64,000 nt of DNA from Bacilli bacterium (lineage in GTDB: Bacteria > Bacillota_I > Bacilli_A > RF39 > UBA660), in NCBI GenBank assembly GCA_017405445.1, contig JAFRAK010000011.1, positions 1 to 64,000 of the forward strand, read 5' to 3'. This document shows positions 6,635-14,832 of this stretch, piece by piece (position 1 is the first letter of the stretch; every line of letters begins with the position of its first letter). Below the pieces are notes generated by a model. The model saw only the letters and a list, made by a program, of their open reading frames with translations, was not told where the DNA came from and did no database searches. Made by a program: the position numbers and the translations under genes.

Positions 6635-7948
6635 ATGAATATTATTCCTATTTCTAGTGCATGTCAAAGTAATAGAGCTGACATATCAAATTTTACTAAT
6701 GACCAAAAAGAAGCATATAATGAACTTATAAGTTTCATTGATAAACCTTTTGATGCTAAAGACTATAAAAGAGCATTAGTTGGGGCTGCTGGTACTGGTA
6801 AAACTTATTTGGTTAGAGCTCTTATTATGAATAGTTCTATGAGTTATTCTATTATAGGACTTTCTGCACCAACTCATAAAGCATGTAGAGTATTAGGAGA
6901 AAGTATTCATATATCTGGTATTAAAGTTAATACTCTTCAATCTGATTTAGGATTAAGATTAAATTTTGATATTGAGAAATTTGACCCTAAGAATCCTCCT
7001 TTTGACCCAAAAGGTAAAATTAAGATTGGAAATTATAAACTTTATATTGTTGATGAAGCTTCTATGATAAATAGAGGTTTGTCTACTTTTCTTGAAAGAA
7101 CTTGTATATCTAATAAGTGTAAACTTTTATATATTGGTGATAGTTCTCAACTTGCTCCTGTAGGTGAAACTTATTCAACTGCATTTAAAGGAGTTAAGAC
7201 ATGTGCTCTAAAACAAATTGTTAGACAAGGTGAAGATAATCCTGTAAGTTATCTTCTTGAACTTCTTCGTTATGATATAGAACATAAATCTTATGAATTT
7301 ATTAAATATATTCAAAGAGTTAGAACTAAATTTAACGACGATTACACTAAAGGCTATCAAGTTTGTACTCCACAAGAGTTTAATCAAATTGTTTATAACA
7401 ATTTTAGTGATGAAGAAATTACACGTAACATAGATTATGCAAAAGTAATAGCATTTACTAATGCTGCTGTTTCTGGATGGAACAAATTTATTAGAAATGC
7501 TACTATAGCAGAATGTGATAGGTCTATACTTACAAAAAATGACCTTATAATTAGTTATGTAACTATAGTAAATCAGTTTAATGAGTGTATCATAAAAAAT
7601 TCAGAAGAATATATTATCAAAGACATTACAAATTATGTTGATGAAAAATATCAATTTAAAGGTTTTATGGTACGATTTCAAGCTATTCACGGAGGAGATA
7701 TAACTACATCGTTATTTGTTATAGACCATTCTGATAAATATACTATACAGAAATATATTGCTGTTAGTACTAATCTAATTGAATCAGCTAAAACTGCTCG
7801 TGCTGCTATTAAATCTCAAAAGTGGAAAGAATATTATACATTTAAAGAATCATATTTACTTCTTACTAATATCATAGACCCTATTACTCATAAGATACTA
7901 TACGATAGAGGACTTGATTATGGTTTTTCTCTTACTAGTCATAAGAGT
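6635..7948 (+). CDS. SF1 DNA helicase (Dda/RecD2-like), exon 1
   Basis: First 438 codons of an ATP-dependent DNA helicase acting in phage replication. Visible motifs: Q-motif TNDQKEAY (about 21-28), Walker A GAAGTGKT (50-57), Walker B DEAS (140-143) and motif III GDSSQL (168-173). The exon ends at AGT in HKS, and an in-frame TAG follows at 7949, which is the first base of a group I intron. Spliced to exon 2 (8999-9154) it gives HKS-QGST, the normal motif V region, and a 489-residue protein, close to other SF1B phage helicases. Confidence 0.88.
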
Positions 7949-8998
7949 TAGTAACTTGGCTCTTGTAAAATTCCTCTAATTGCTGGAAACTCGCGAAGAT
8001 AATAGTGCTACAACATAAGATGAAAATCTAAGTGTGAACGCTTGAAAAACTATTATTATGTGACAATCAGCAGCTAAGACTCTAAGAAATACTTGTGAAA
8101 GTATTACGAGTAAAGTTCATCGACTATCTCGGAAGAGAGTAGATTATATAAAGTGTTATATAATCGAAACGGGGAAATACTTTTCATAAAATTCATTTGG
8201 TATTTTGAAAAACTTTTCATAAATTTGTATAGGTTTTACTAAAAATAATGTAGTATGATTTATAATATTTATGGATTAGTTAGTCCTATTGATGGACAAA
8301 TAGTTTATGTTGGTGTTACTTCCCATAGTATAGAACACAGAGTTAAACAACATTATTGGCATTTAAATGAAGTAGATTATGGTAGACGAAATAACAATAA
8401 ACGTTTTGAATATCTCAAATCTATATTGCCATTAAAAGTTACTGGGGTTTTATTAAAACAAATAGATGACACAAAGTCTGCACTAAGTGTTAATTTTTGG
8501 GAAAAATATTATATTAATGAATATTTTAAACTTAATCCAAATCTTTTGAATGAAACTGATGGTGGAAGAGGTGGAAATACTCATAAATATAAAACAGATA
8601 CTGATATTAAAGCTATTGGTGAAAAAATATCAAAAGCCTTAAAAGGTAAACCTAAATCTAAAAACTTTGCAGATAATTTATCTGCAAGTAGAAAAGGATT
8701 AGGTAATCCAGCAACTAAAAAATTAAAACAACCTATTTATGCTATTAATTGTATTAGTAGAAAAAAACTTAGAAAGGTGTTTTACCATAGTTTTGAAATA
8801 AATGAATTTCTTAATAAAGTAAATGCTTGGTCTAATATTAAAAAAGCTATTAATCATTCTAATATGCGAGTTGGTAGTAATTTAGATTTTCAAGTTTGTT
8901 ATGGATATTATTGGTTGACTAAAGAATATGCTGATAATTATGAATTTATGTAAAGTATAAGATATAGTCAGACTGTATATGAAAGTATATAGATTATG
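7949..8998 (+). ncRNA. group I intron in the helicase gene, with homing endonuclease
   Basis: A 1050-nt intron. The 5' exon end AAGAGT pairs with the guide GCTCTT at 7960-7965 with the expected U-G at the splice site. The adjoining CTTG pairs with the 3' exon start CAAG (P10). The last intron base is G. Core signatures are AATCAGCAGC, GTTCATCGACTA and AGATATAGTCA, and a GAAA-capped P9 stem precedes the 3' splice site. Bases 7974-8126 are nearly identical to the second polymerase intron. Confidence 0.9.
8255..8953 (+). CDS. GIY-YIG homing endonuclease in the helicase intron
   Basis: A 232-residue intron-encoded endonuclease that would cut intron-less helicase alleles to spread the intron. The N-terminal domain opens with YGLVSPIDGQIVYVGVT, a GIY-YIG variant, and later has WEKYYINEY and LNETDGGRGG, as in the family. 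Around residues 125-145 ISKALKGKPKSKNFAD matches a NUMOD3-type DNA-binding repeat. A C-terminal segment (PIYAINCISRKKLR...) resembles NUMOD1-type modules. It is wholly inside the intron, after the P3-P8 part and just before the AGATATAGTC core element. Confidence 0.85.
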   Translation: MIYNIYGLVSPIDGQIVYVGVTSHSIEHRVKQHYWHLNEVDYGRRNNNKRFEYLKSILPLKVTGVLLKQIDDTKSALSVNFWEKYYINEYFKLNPNLLNETDGGRGGNTHKYKTDTDIKAIGEKISKALKGKPKSKNFADNLSASRKGLGNPATKKLKQPIYAINCISRKKLRKVFYHSFEINEFLNKVNAWSNIKKAINHSNMRVGSNLDFQVCYGYYWLTKEYADNYEFM

Positions 8999-9154
8999 CA
9001 AGGTTCAACATTTGATACTTCATTAGTTGATGTGAATGATATTGTGTATGATAAATATGGACAACCATATTCTAATGCTGAAGAAGTTAATCGTAGATTA
9101 TATGTAGCTTGCAGTAGATGTAAAAATAAACTTTATCTTAAATTTGGTAATTAA
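8999..9154 (+). CDS. SF1 DNA helicase, exon 2
   Basis: The final 51 codons of the helicase. It begins CAAGGTTCAACA (QGST) and contains the end of motif V and motif VI: EEVNRRLYVACSRCKNKLYLKF, with ACSR corresponding to the usual ALSR/AxTR arginine finger. It has no need for its own start; the ATG at 8996 is created by the intron end. The intron sits within the highly conserved HKSQGST motif. Confidence 0.85.
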   Translation, partial: QGSTFDTSLVDVNDIVYDKYGQPYSNAEEVNRRLYVACSRCKNKLYLKFGN

Positions 9155-9156
9155 CT

Positions 9157-9414
9157 ATGTGTCAAATAACTGTTGCTCCTGAATATACAGGAGAAAAGAA
9201 AACTTGTAAATGTTGTGGTAAAGAACTTCCTCTTAGTCATTTTAATAAAAGATGAACTGGTTATAGAACTATTTGTAACGACTATTTAAAGCGAGAAAGC
9301 GGTGCCACCGATAAGTTTAAAGATTTTACATCTAGAGAACTTATTGATGAACTTAAAGCTCGTGGATACGAAGAAACTATAACTAAGAAAGTAATTGAAA
9401 CTATTAAATTATAA
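9157..9414 (+). pseudogene. cysteine-motif protein interrupted by an in-frame TGA
   Basis: An 85-codon frame running from ATG 9157 to TAA 9412 with a single TGA at 9253-9255. The first part has CKCCGKELPLSHFNKR, a zinc-knuckle start common in phage proteins. After the TGA comes TGYRTICNDYLKRESG, where the usual partner pair would be CxxC, so one Cys appears replaced by Tyr. The C-terminal half is a basic helical domain. The nonsense codon plus the lost ligand point to decay. TGA ends other genes normally here, so recoding is unlikely. Confidence 0.6.
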
Positions 9415-9419
9415 GTAAC

Positions 9420-9542
9420 ATGAATAAAGAAAAAATTAATACTAGTCTTAGTGCTAGAATTAGACGTCGTAATAAACAAGGATTTACTAAGAGTAATAGA
9501 GTAATGTCTAAAAGATATTTCGATAATCACCAAAAACTTTAA
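9420..9542 (+). CDS. small basic protein
   Basis: A 40-residue, very basic protein (MNKEKINTSLSARIRRRNKQ...), likely binding nucleic acid. It lies between the broken zinc-knuckle gene and the DNA polymerase, 15 nt before the polymerase start. No family recognised. Confidence 0.5.
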   Translation: MNKEKINTSLSARIRRRNKQGFTKSNRVMSKRYFDNHQKL

Positions 9543-9557
9543 ATTATTGTTTAAGCT

Positions 9558-10814
9558 ATGATTAAATCTTGGGCAATGGATGTAGAGATTTTTCCAAATC
9601 TATTTAGTGTTACTTTTGTGAATCTTCAACATTATATGAAAGTATTTGCAGATTGTAATGATGGTAGCAATAAGAAAAATCCTATTGCTTTAACAGAAAA
9701 ACTTTCTGTTACTGAGATTAAGTCTAGGCTTGATAAAATTGAAAGTAAAATCTTTTGGATTAGTGATACAGATGATAGTCAACTTCTCGATATTGCTGCA
9801 TTTATTAATTCTATGCAAGCGTATTATGATACTAAGATTGATGAAAATGGTACTGTATCACAAATTCCTGTTAGAACTGATTTATTTGGTTTTAATAATC
9901 AAGGTTATGATGACCTTATGATTAAAGGTTTTATGATGCATTTTAATCGTTATGATAATACTAAGCATTTAATTACATATTTGTATAGTCTTAGTAAAAA
10001 AATTATTAATTTACAAAGCGATAAAGATGCATTTTATGGTGATAAAGATTTAGACTTACTTAGACATTACAAACTGCCTTATGCTACTGTTGACCTTCAG
10101 CAAATATTCGGTCTTCATTCTGCTAGTGTAGTAGTTGATAAAGAAGGTAATCGAAATAAGTTTGGTAAAAGTCTTAAACAAACGTCTATCAACTTAAAAT
10201 GGCACGAACTGCTTGACTTTAAACTTCCTCCTATTGATGAAGAAGAATATGAAGTTTATTGGAAGAAAAGAGATAACTACAGAGGAATGAGTCTTGCTCA
10301 TATAAATGAGCTTATTACAAATGACTTTGATAGATATGTTCTTCCTAAGTACATTGAACCAATGCTTTATTATAATAAAAATGATGTATTTCTTGTATGT
10401 GAAATGGCTCGTCAAAAACCTGATGAGATTAAACTTCGATATGCAATTACGTCAGTATTTGGTGTAAATGTGCTTTGTAGTGCTCGTGCTAATGTTGCTG
10501 ATAAACTTACAGTAAAGTTTTATTCTGATATGAGTGGATTGACTAAAGATAAGTTTATAAAAGGTAGAACTGATAGAACTCTTCTTAGTTTTAATAAAAT
10601 TATTTTTCCTCATATTCATTTTAAAACTCCTGAGCTTCAGCAAATGCTTGAAGAAATAAAAAAGATAAGTGTGTACCATACTAACAATAGTGATTTTTCT
10701 AAAGAAATTACGTTTAGAGGTACAACTTATAAACTTGCATGTGGTGGTATTCATAGTCAAGACCCTCCTAGAGTTTGTGTTTCAAATGATGATTTTGTAT
10801 ATCTTCACCACGAT
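9558..10814 (+). CDS. family B DNA polymerase, exon 1 (exonuclease domain to motif A Asp)
   Basis: First 419 codons of the replicative polymerase. The 3'-5' exonuclease domain shows DVE (Asp8, Glu10; Exo I) and YNKNDVFLVCE near residue 273-283 (Exo III, YxxxD). The exon ends in LHHD, where the last Asp is the metal-binding Asp of motif A. The TAA at 10815 is the first codon of a group I intron. Exons 1, 2 (11276-11488) and 3 (12512-13357) together encode 771 residues. Confidence 0.9.
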
Positions 10815-11275
10815 TAACGTATAGTCGTGGTTAAATTCCGAGAATTGCGGGAAACTCCTTAGAGACTATTACACCAAATATTCATAGTGATATAGAATAT
10901 GGCTTTAGTGAAAAACTTAAAGGTATGGTAAAAGTTAATAGTATTGGACAATCCGCAGCCGAGCATCTTTGTTATAAAGATGAAGGTTCAACGACTATCC
11001 CTTATGGGAGTAAATTTTAGAATTATTGACTAAAATTGAAGCACGGAACAGTTTGTTATTATCCAAAAAGATAGTATTGGATGTTATAATAGTTCTAAAA
11101 AATCAGGAGCTGGATATATTTGGTGTTATTTAGATAAAGATGATAATGCTATTTATGAAGGCAAAGGAAGGAATAGAACTGTTATAGAACAAATTGAAGA
11201 TATAGTCTGTCCTGCTCCGAAAGGTCCTAGGGTTAATCCTTTAAGTAAATATAAAATTACTATAAAGGTATAATG
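10815..11275 (+). ncRNA. group I intron A in the DNA polymerase gene
   Basis: A 461-nt intron. The 5' exon end CCACGAT pairs with the guide GTCGTGG (10828-10834) with U-G at the splice site, and the 3' exon start TATACG pairs with CGTATA just 5' of the guide (P10), so both splice sites are supported by pairing. The core contains GACAATCCGCAGCC-like P4/P6 sequence, GGTTCAACGACTATCCC and AGATATAGTC, and the last base is G. Its sequence differs from the other two introns. Confidence 0.85.
11040..11273 (+). pseudogene. GIY-YIG homing endonuclease remnant in intron A
   Basis: An open frame without ATG. GAGYIWCYLDKDDNAIYEGK followed by GRNRTVIEQ matches the GIY-YIG core (Y-x10-YxGKGRxxR) but the rest of the domain is missing. 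It runs straight into the intron core. This looks like a homing endonuclease reduced to a fragment while the intron itself stays foldable. Confidence 0.65.
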
Positions 11276-11488
11276 TATACGTCATATTATCCGAGTATCA
11301 TTATAAGTTATAACATTGCTCCTAAACATCTTCATAAACAAAGTTTTGTTAAGATGGTATCTTATCTTAAAAATACAAGAGTTAAATGTAAACATGGTGG
11401 TGATATTAATGTAATAGAAGGTGTACCAAATAAAATTGCAGCAGAAGCTCTTAAAATTGTAATTAATTCCATATATGGTAAACTGGGT
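11276..11488 (+). CDS. family B DNA polymerase, exon 2 (motifs A and B)
   Basis: 71 codons. It starts TATACGTCATATTATCC (YTSYYPSII), which with the Asp ending exon 1 rebuilds motif A as DYTSYYPS. Near its end AAEALKIVINSIYGKLG is motif B (KxxxNSxYG). The exon ends at GGT of KLG. An in-frame ATG at 11273 is intron sequence and not a real start. Confidence 0.88.
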
Positions 11489-11730
11489 AAAAGTATCACT
11501 GCTCAGTATAAATCGCTCTAATTGCTGGAAACTCGCGAAGATAATAGTGCTACAACATAAGATGAAAATCTAGGTGTGAACGCTTGAAAAACTATTATTA
11601 TGTGACAATCAGCAGCTAAGACTCTAAGAATTATCTGTGAAGATAATACGAGTAAAGTTCATCGACTAGTTTTTAACGTACTATAACTTAAAAAAGTTAT
11701 GGGAAACGGGCGAAATTGAATTATTTTTAT

Positions 11731-11738
11731 TATCTTTG
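11731..11738 (+). promoter_or_regulatory. -7 box inside intron B, before the endonuclease gene
   Basis: TATCTTTG, the Bacteroides -7 consensus, followed by CA and 24 nt later by the endonuclease ATG (11763). I see no clear TTG at the proper distance upstream. It could give the endonuclease its own transcript. Confidence 0.45.
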
Positions 11739-11762
11739 CAATGTACTTAAAATGTTATTGTT

Positions 11763-12470
11763 ATGTTAAAGTTTGAAATTAAAGTTAATCCATATGGTAA
11801 ACGTACGCATAAGGTTCATCGTAATGGTGAATCTCAAAAACGTTTTGGTCATCGCAAAGCAACCACTAGTCAAAATAAATTAAAAGATGTTCCTATAAAT
11901 CATGGGTATCATCTTGAAGATTATAATAGACATGTTGTTTATGAACATTATTATGATAATGAAGAAGTTCCTTTTTATGTAGGAGAAGGTACATTACAAC
12001 GTGCTTTCGTTTTATGTGGAAACAGAAGAACTTCTCATTATAATGAGAAGGCTAAAGATATAAATTTGATTAAAGTTAAGATTGTAGCTATTGATGTATC
12101 TACTAAAGAAGCATTAGAGCTAGAAACTAAACTTATAAACAAATATAAAAGAATATCTGATGGTGGTTCATTAATAAATGTTGATTATAAAAGAGGTGGT
12201 GGTAGACGAAAATCTCTGGAAAGAAGAATATATCAATATGACATTAAAGGAAACCTTTTAACTTCTTATTGTTCAGCTGCTGAGGCTGAACGTATTACTG
12301 GGATAAAAGCTAGTAATATAAGTTTATGTGCTAAAGGACATAAAGCTCATAATACAGCTGGAGGATATAAATGGAGATTTAATGACAGATTTGAAATAGA
12401 AGAAACAGAGTATAAATCTTATGTTAGAAAAGATAAAACTAACTTAAAGATGTCTATTAAATTCGATTAA
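11763..12470 (+). CDS. GIY-YIG homing endonuclease in intron B
   Basis: A 235-residue intron endonuclease. A basic N-terminal 50 residues precede VVYEHYYDNEEVPFYVGEGT (GIY-YIG variant, about residues 59-80) and LELETKLINKYKR, which carries the metal-binding Glu helix. The C-terminal IYQYDIKGNLLTSYCSAAEA plus KASNISLCAKGHKAHNTAGG is a NUMOD1 helix-turn-helix DNA-binding module. Its stop TAA directly abuts the intron core element AGATATAGTCA. It differs in sequence from the helicase-intron endonuclease although the ribozyme 5' halves are sisters. Confidence 0.85.
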   Translation: MLKFEIKVNPYGKRTHKVHRNGESQKRFGHRKATTSQNKLKDVPINHGYHLEDYNRHVVYEHYYDNEEVPFYVGEGTLQRAFVLCGNRRTSHYNEKAKDINLIKVKIVAIDVSTKEALELETKLINKYKRISDGGSLINVDYKRGGGRRKSLERRIYQYDIKGNLLTSYCSAAEAERITGIKASNISLCAKGHKAHNTAGGYKWRFNDRFEIEETEYKSYVRKDKTNLKMSIKFD

Positions 12471-12511
12471 GATATAGTCAGGTTTATAATGAAAGTTATA
12501 ATGTTAATAAG

Positions 12512-13357
12512 AGTGAACTATTCTTTCTTTATGATAGATTTGCACAATTACAAGTTACTATTAATGGTCAATTGATGACAATGACTCTTGTAGAAGAACT
12601 TGAACTTAATGGTATCCATGTTATTTCTGCTAATACTGACGGTATAGTAATAAAACTTCCTAGAGATAAATTTGATGTTTATAAAGAGATTACTGACCGT
12701 TGGAATGAAGTTAATAAAATGGGTGCTGATTTTGAAGAATATGAACGTCTTGTTAGTAGAGATATAAATAATTATTTTGCTATATTTGAAGGTGGAGAAG
12801 ATATAGAGTATAAAGGTGCTCTTGACCCTAAACAATATCTTAAAGATTTGAAGAAAGGTTATGATATGCCTATTGTTGCTCTTGCTGTTTTTGAATATTT
12901 TGCTCATAATATTCCTGTAATGGAAACTCTTCAAAAACATACTGATATTCTTGATTTTTGTAAAACTCAAAATGTTGGTAGACAATTTGAAGTAGTTTAT
13001 GATAAAATTGAAAACGGTAAAATCGTATCTGTTCATAGTCAAAGGCATGTAAGATTTTATGTTTCCACTAAAGGCGTTATAATTCAGAAAGAAAATGTGA
13101 ATGACCATAAAAGAAGTAAACTTGCTTCTGGTCTTCCAGTTCAAATTCTTAATTCTTTAGATGATGTTCCTATAGAAACTAGAAATATTAACTATAAGTA
13201 CTATTATGATGAAGCTTGGAAGATTATAAATCCTATTAAGTTAGGTATTAGTCCTACTACTAAAGCCAATTCTTTAAAAGGTACTAAATCTGGTAAATCT
13301 CTTCTTAAAAAATATGATAAAGATTATTTAATTCTATTCGATGAAGAAGATTATTAA
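12512..13357 (+). CDS. family B DNA polymerase, exon 3 (motif C and thumb)
   Basis: 281 codons plus stop. It begins SELFFLYDRFAQLQVTINGQ. Motif C is SANTDGIVI, with Asn-Thr-Asp in place of the usual Gly/Asp-Thr-Asp and Gly instead of Ser, keeping one catalytic Asp. The rest is thumb, with basic stretches such as KANSLKGTKSGKSLLKK near the C-terminus. The next gene starts 3 nt downstream. Confidence 0.88.
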   Translation, partial: SELFFLYDRFAQLQVTINGQLMTMTLVEELELNGIHVISANTDGIVIKLPRDKFDVYKEITDRWNEVNKMGADFEEYERLVSRDINNYFAIFEGGEDIEYKGALDPKQYLKDLKKGYDMPIVALAVFEYFAHNIPVMETLQKHTDILDFCKTQNVGRQFEVVYDKIENGKIVSVHSQRHVRFYVSTKGVIIQKENVNDHKRSKLASGLPVQILNSLDDVPIETRNINYKYYYDEAWKIINPIKLGISPTTKANSLKGTKSGKSLLKKYDKDYLILFDEEDY

Positions 13358-13360
13358 GTT

Positions 13361-14782
13361 ATGGTAGCTGATAAAATATTTGAACAAGCTGCACTTAATT
13401 GGAGAGATAATCATGGGGTTGGGACTGCTTTAGTTCCAACCCCTCTTAATGATAAAGTGTTAGTTTACAAAGTTCTTGCTAAAGTATATGCAAGAAGTCC
13501 TGATATGTCATGTGTTATAATTGTTCAATCTTTAGCCGATAGAACAAATATAATTGAGTTTCTAACTAATCAAGATTGTGAAGAAAACAATAATGAATTT
13601 AAGAATCTTATCTATAGAAAAACTATAAGAGTTCTTACTAAGGATTTCATTGTTACAGGAGGATGGCAAACTTATGCTATGCTTTGTATTCTTTATAATA
13701 TTGAGAATTATGATTTAGGAATAAATTTATATTTTTCTCAATGTCATTATAGATTAGCAATTATAAATAAACTTTATACTTCTGAAAATAATGAAGGTAA
13801 ATTGTATAATCATACTCCTATTTTGAGTTGTTTTAAACAATTAGAAGTTGACGAATTACGAGTTAACACCCCCGTAGAAGAAACATGGGTTGGAGTTACA
13901 ATCGACTTAACTAGTGAAGCTTGGAGACTTTATCAATATTATACTAAATATATTGAAACAAGCATTAATATATTTGGTAGTTTTGATATACTTAAGCAAG
14001 CTAGAATAGGAAATGAAACTCTTAACATATCTTCTGCAAGTATTTGTAATCAAATAGCTGAAGAAAATGGTTGGAATGACCATCTTGACATGTCTTTTGA
14101 TTTTAATAGAAGTATTGACGAGATGTATAATCCAAATAATCTTCGTGAAAGAGCAACAAATACTTATGAAATTATTCGTAATAGAAGCAATTTAATATCT
14201 GATTATGAATACAAGCTTGAAGTTATTTTGGAAGTTGTTAAAGACAATCCTGAGGATAAAATACTTATTATAAATAAACGTGGTGAATTTGCAAGTAAAG
14301 TTACAGATTATATAAATAGTCATTCTGATACTGATATTTGTGGAAACTATCATAATAAGGTAGATAATATTCCTGCTGTAGATATAAATGGAAATCCTAT
14401 ATTTATTAAGTCTGGAGTAGAAAAAGGCAAACGTAAATCTATGGGCTATTGTGCTCAAATGACTCTTAATGAGAAGAAATTCAATTTAGGTAAACTTAGA
14501 TGCCTTAGTCTATCTAATTCTCCTGATAAGTCTTTAAATGTTAGTTTTAATACAATTATTATTACTTCTCCTTTTTGTGAAGATATTAAATCTTATCTTT
14601 ATAGATTAACTCATATTTGTCCTATTAGTGATAAAATAAAATTATTTTCTATATTTTGTAAAAACACTATAGAGCAACAAAAGTTGATAAATAAACCAAT
14701 ATCGGAGACGCATGTAATTGTTAATAAAGATGAAATTATTGCTAATAATGAAAATAATTTTGACTTTCTTATTGTAGATTAA
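13361..14782 (+). CDS. SF2 (SNF2-like) helicase-related protein with degenerate motifs
   Basis: A 473-residue protein next to the polymerase, a position often held by an SF2/SNF2-type helicase in crAss-like phages. The opening FEQAALNWRDNHGVGTALVP resembles a motif Q/I region, but no GKT Walker A is visible. KILIINKRGEFASKVTDYIN and later SNSPDKSLNVSFNTIIITSP with YLYRLTHI are like helicase C-terminal motifs IV-VI, with R replacing the usual QRIGR arginine pair. It may be an ATPase-dead derivative. A GC-rich repeat copy is translated as NTPVEET near residue 170. Confidence 0.55.
   Translation: MVADKIFEQAALNWRDNHGVGTALVPTPLNDKVLVYKVLAKVYARSPDMSCVIIVQSLADRTNIIEFLTNQDCEENNNEFKNLIYRKTIRVLTKDFIVTGGWQTYAMLCILYNIENYDLGINLYFSQCHYRLAIINKLYTSENNEGKLYNHTPILSCFKQLEVDELRVNTPVEETWVGVTIDLTSEAWRLYQYYTKYIETSINIFGSFDILKQARIGNETLNISSASICNQIAEENGWNDHLDMSFDFNRSIDEMYNPNNLRERATNTYEIIRNRSNLISDYEYKLEVILEVVKDNPEDKILIINKRGEFASKVTDYINSHSDTDICGNYHNKVDNIPAVDINGNPIFIKSGVEKGKRKSMGYCAQMTLNEKKFNLGKLRCLSLSNSPDKSLNVSFNTIIITSPFCEDIKSYLYRLTHICPISDKIKLFSIFCKNTIEQQKLINKPISETHVIVNKDEIIANNENNFDFLIVD
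13415..13443. repeat. GC-rich hairpin inside the SF2-like gene
   Basis: GGGGTTGGGA (13415-13424) and TTCCAACCCC (13434-13443) pair over nine of ten positions around a 9-nt loop. It is strikingly GC-rich for this DNA and lies 18 codons into the gene. No U tract follows. Confidence 0.5.
13865..13884 (+). repeat. dispersed GC-rich repeat, copy inside a gene
   Basis: AACACCCCCGTAGAAGAAAC inside the SF2-like gene, translated as NTPVEET. The 5' AGCT is replaced by ACAC. Confidence 0.8.
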
Positions 14783-14801
14783 AATATTTTTCGTATCTTT
14801 G
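14772..14801 (+). promoter_or_regulatory. host-type promoter before the annealing-protein gene
   Basis: TTG (14772-14774), 19 bp, TATCTTTG (14794-14801), followed by CAGTG. This matches the Bacteroides sigma consensus. The gene starts at 14833, giving a short leader. The upstream gene ends at 14782, so the -33 box lies inside its last codons. Confidence 0.75.
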
Positions 14802-14832
14802 CAGTGTAATTAATAAAACGCTCTTTGAAATA

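Larger units (their letters stand above)
11489..12511 (+). ncRNA. group I intron B in the DNA polymerase gene, with homing endonuclease
   Basis: A 1023-nt intron. Exon end CTGGGT pairs with the guide GCTCAG (11501-11506) with U-G at the splice site, and the exon 3 start AGTG pairs with CACT at 11497-11500 (P10). Splicing gives KLG-SELFFLYDR, matching family B polymerases. Bases 11516-11668 are nearly identical to the helicase intron, except for one hairpin that changes on both arms and a few bases. P9 is TTATAAT-GAAA-GTTATAA. Confidence 0.9.

Noticed and set aside
11273-11521. Separate 82-codon gene at the polymerase exon 2
   Set aside because: Its ATG and its end are intron sequence; motif A and B residues show it is a polymerase exon.
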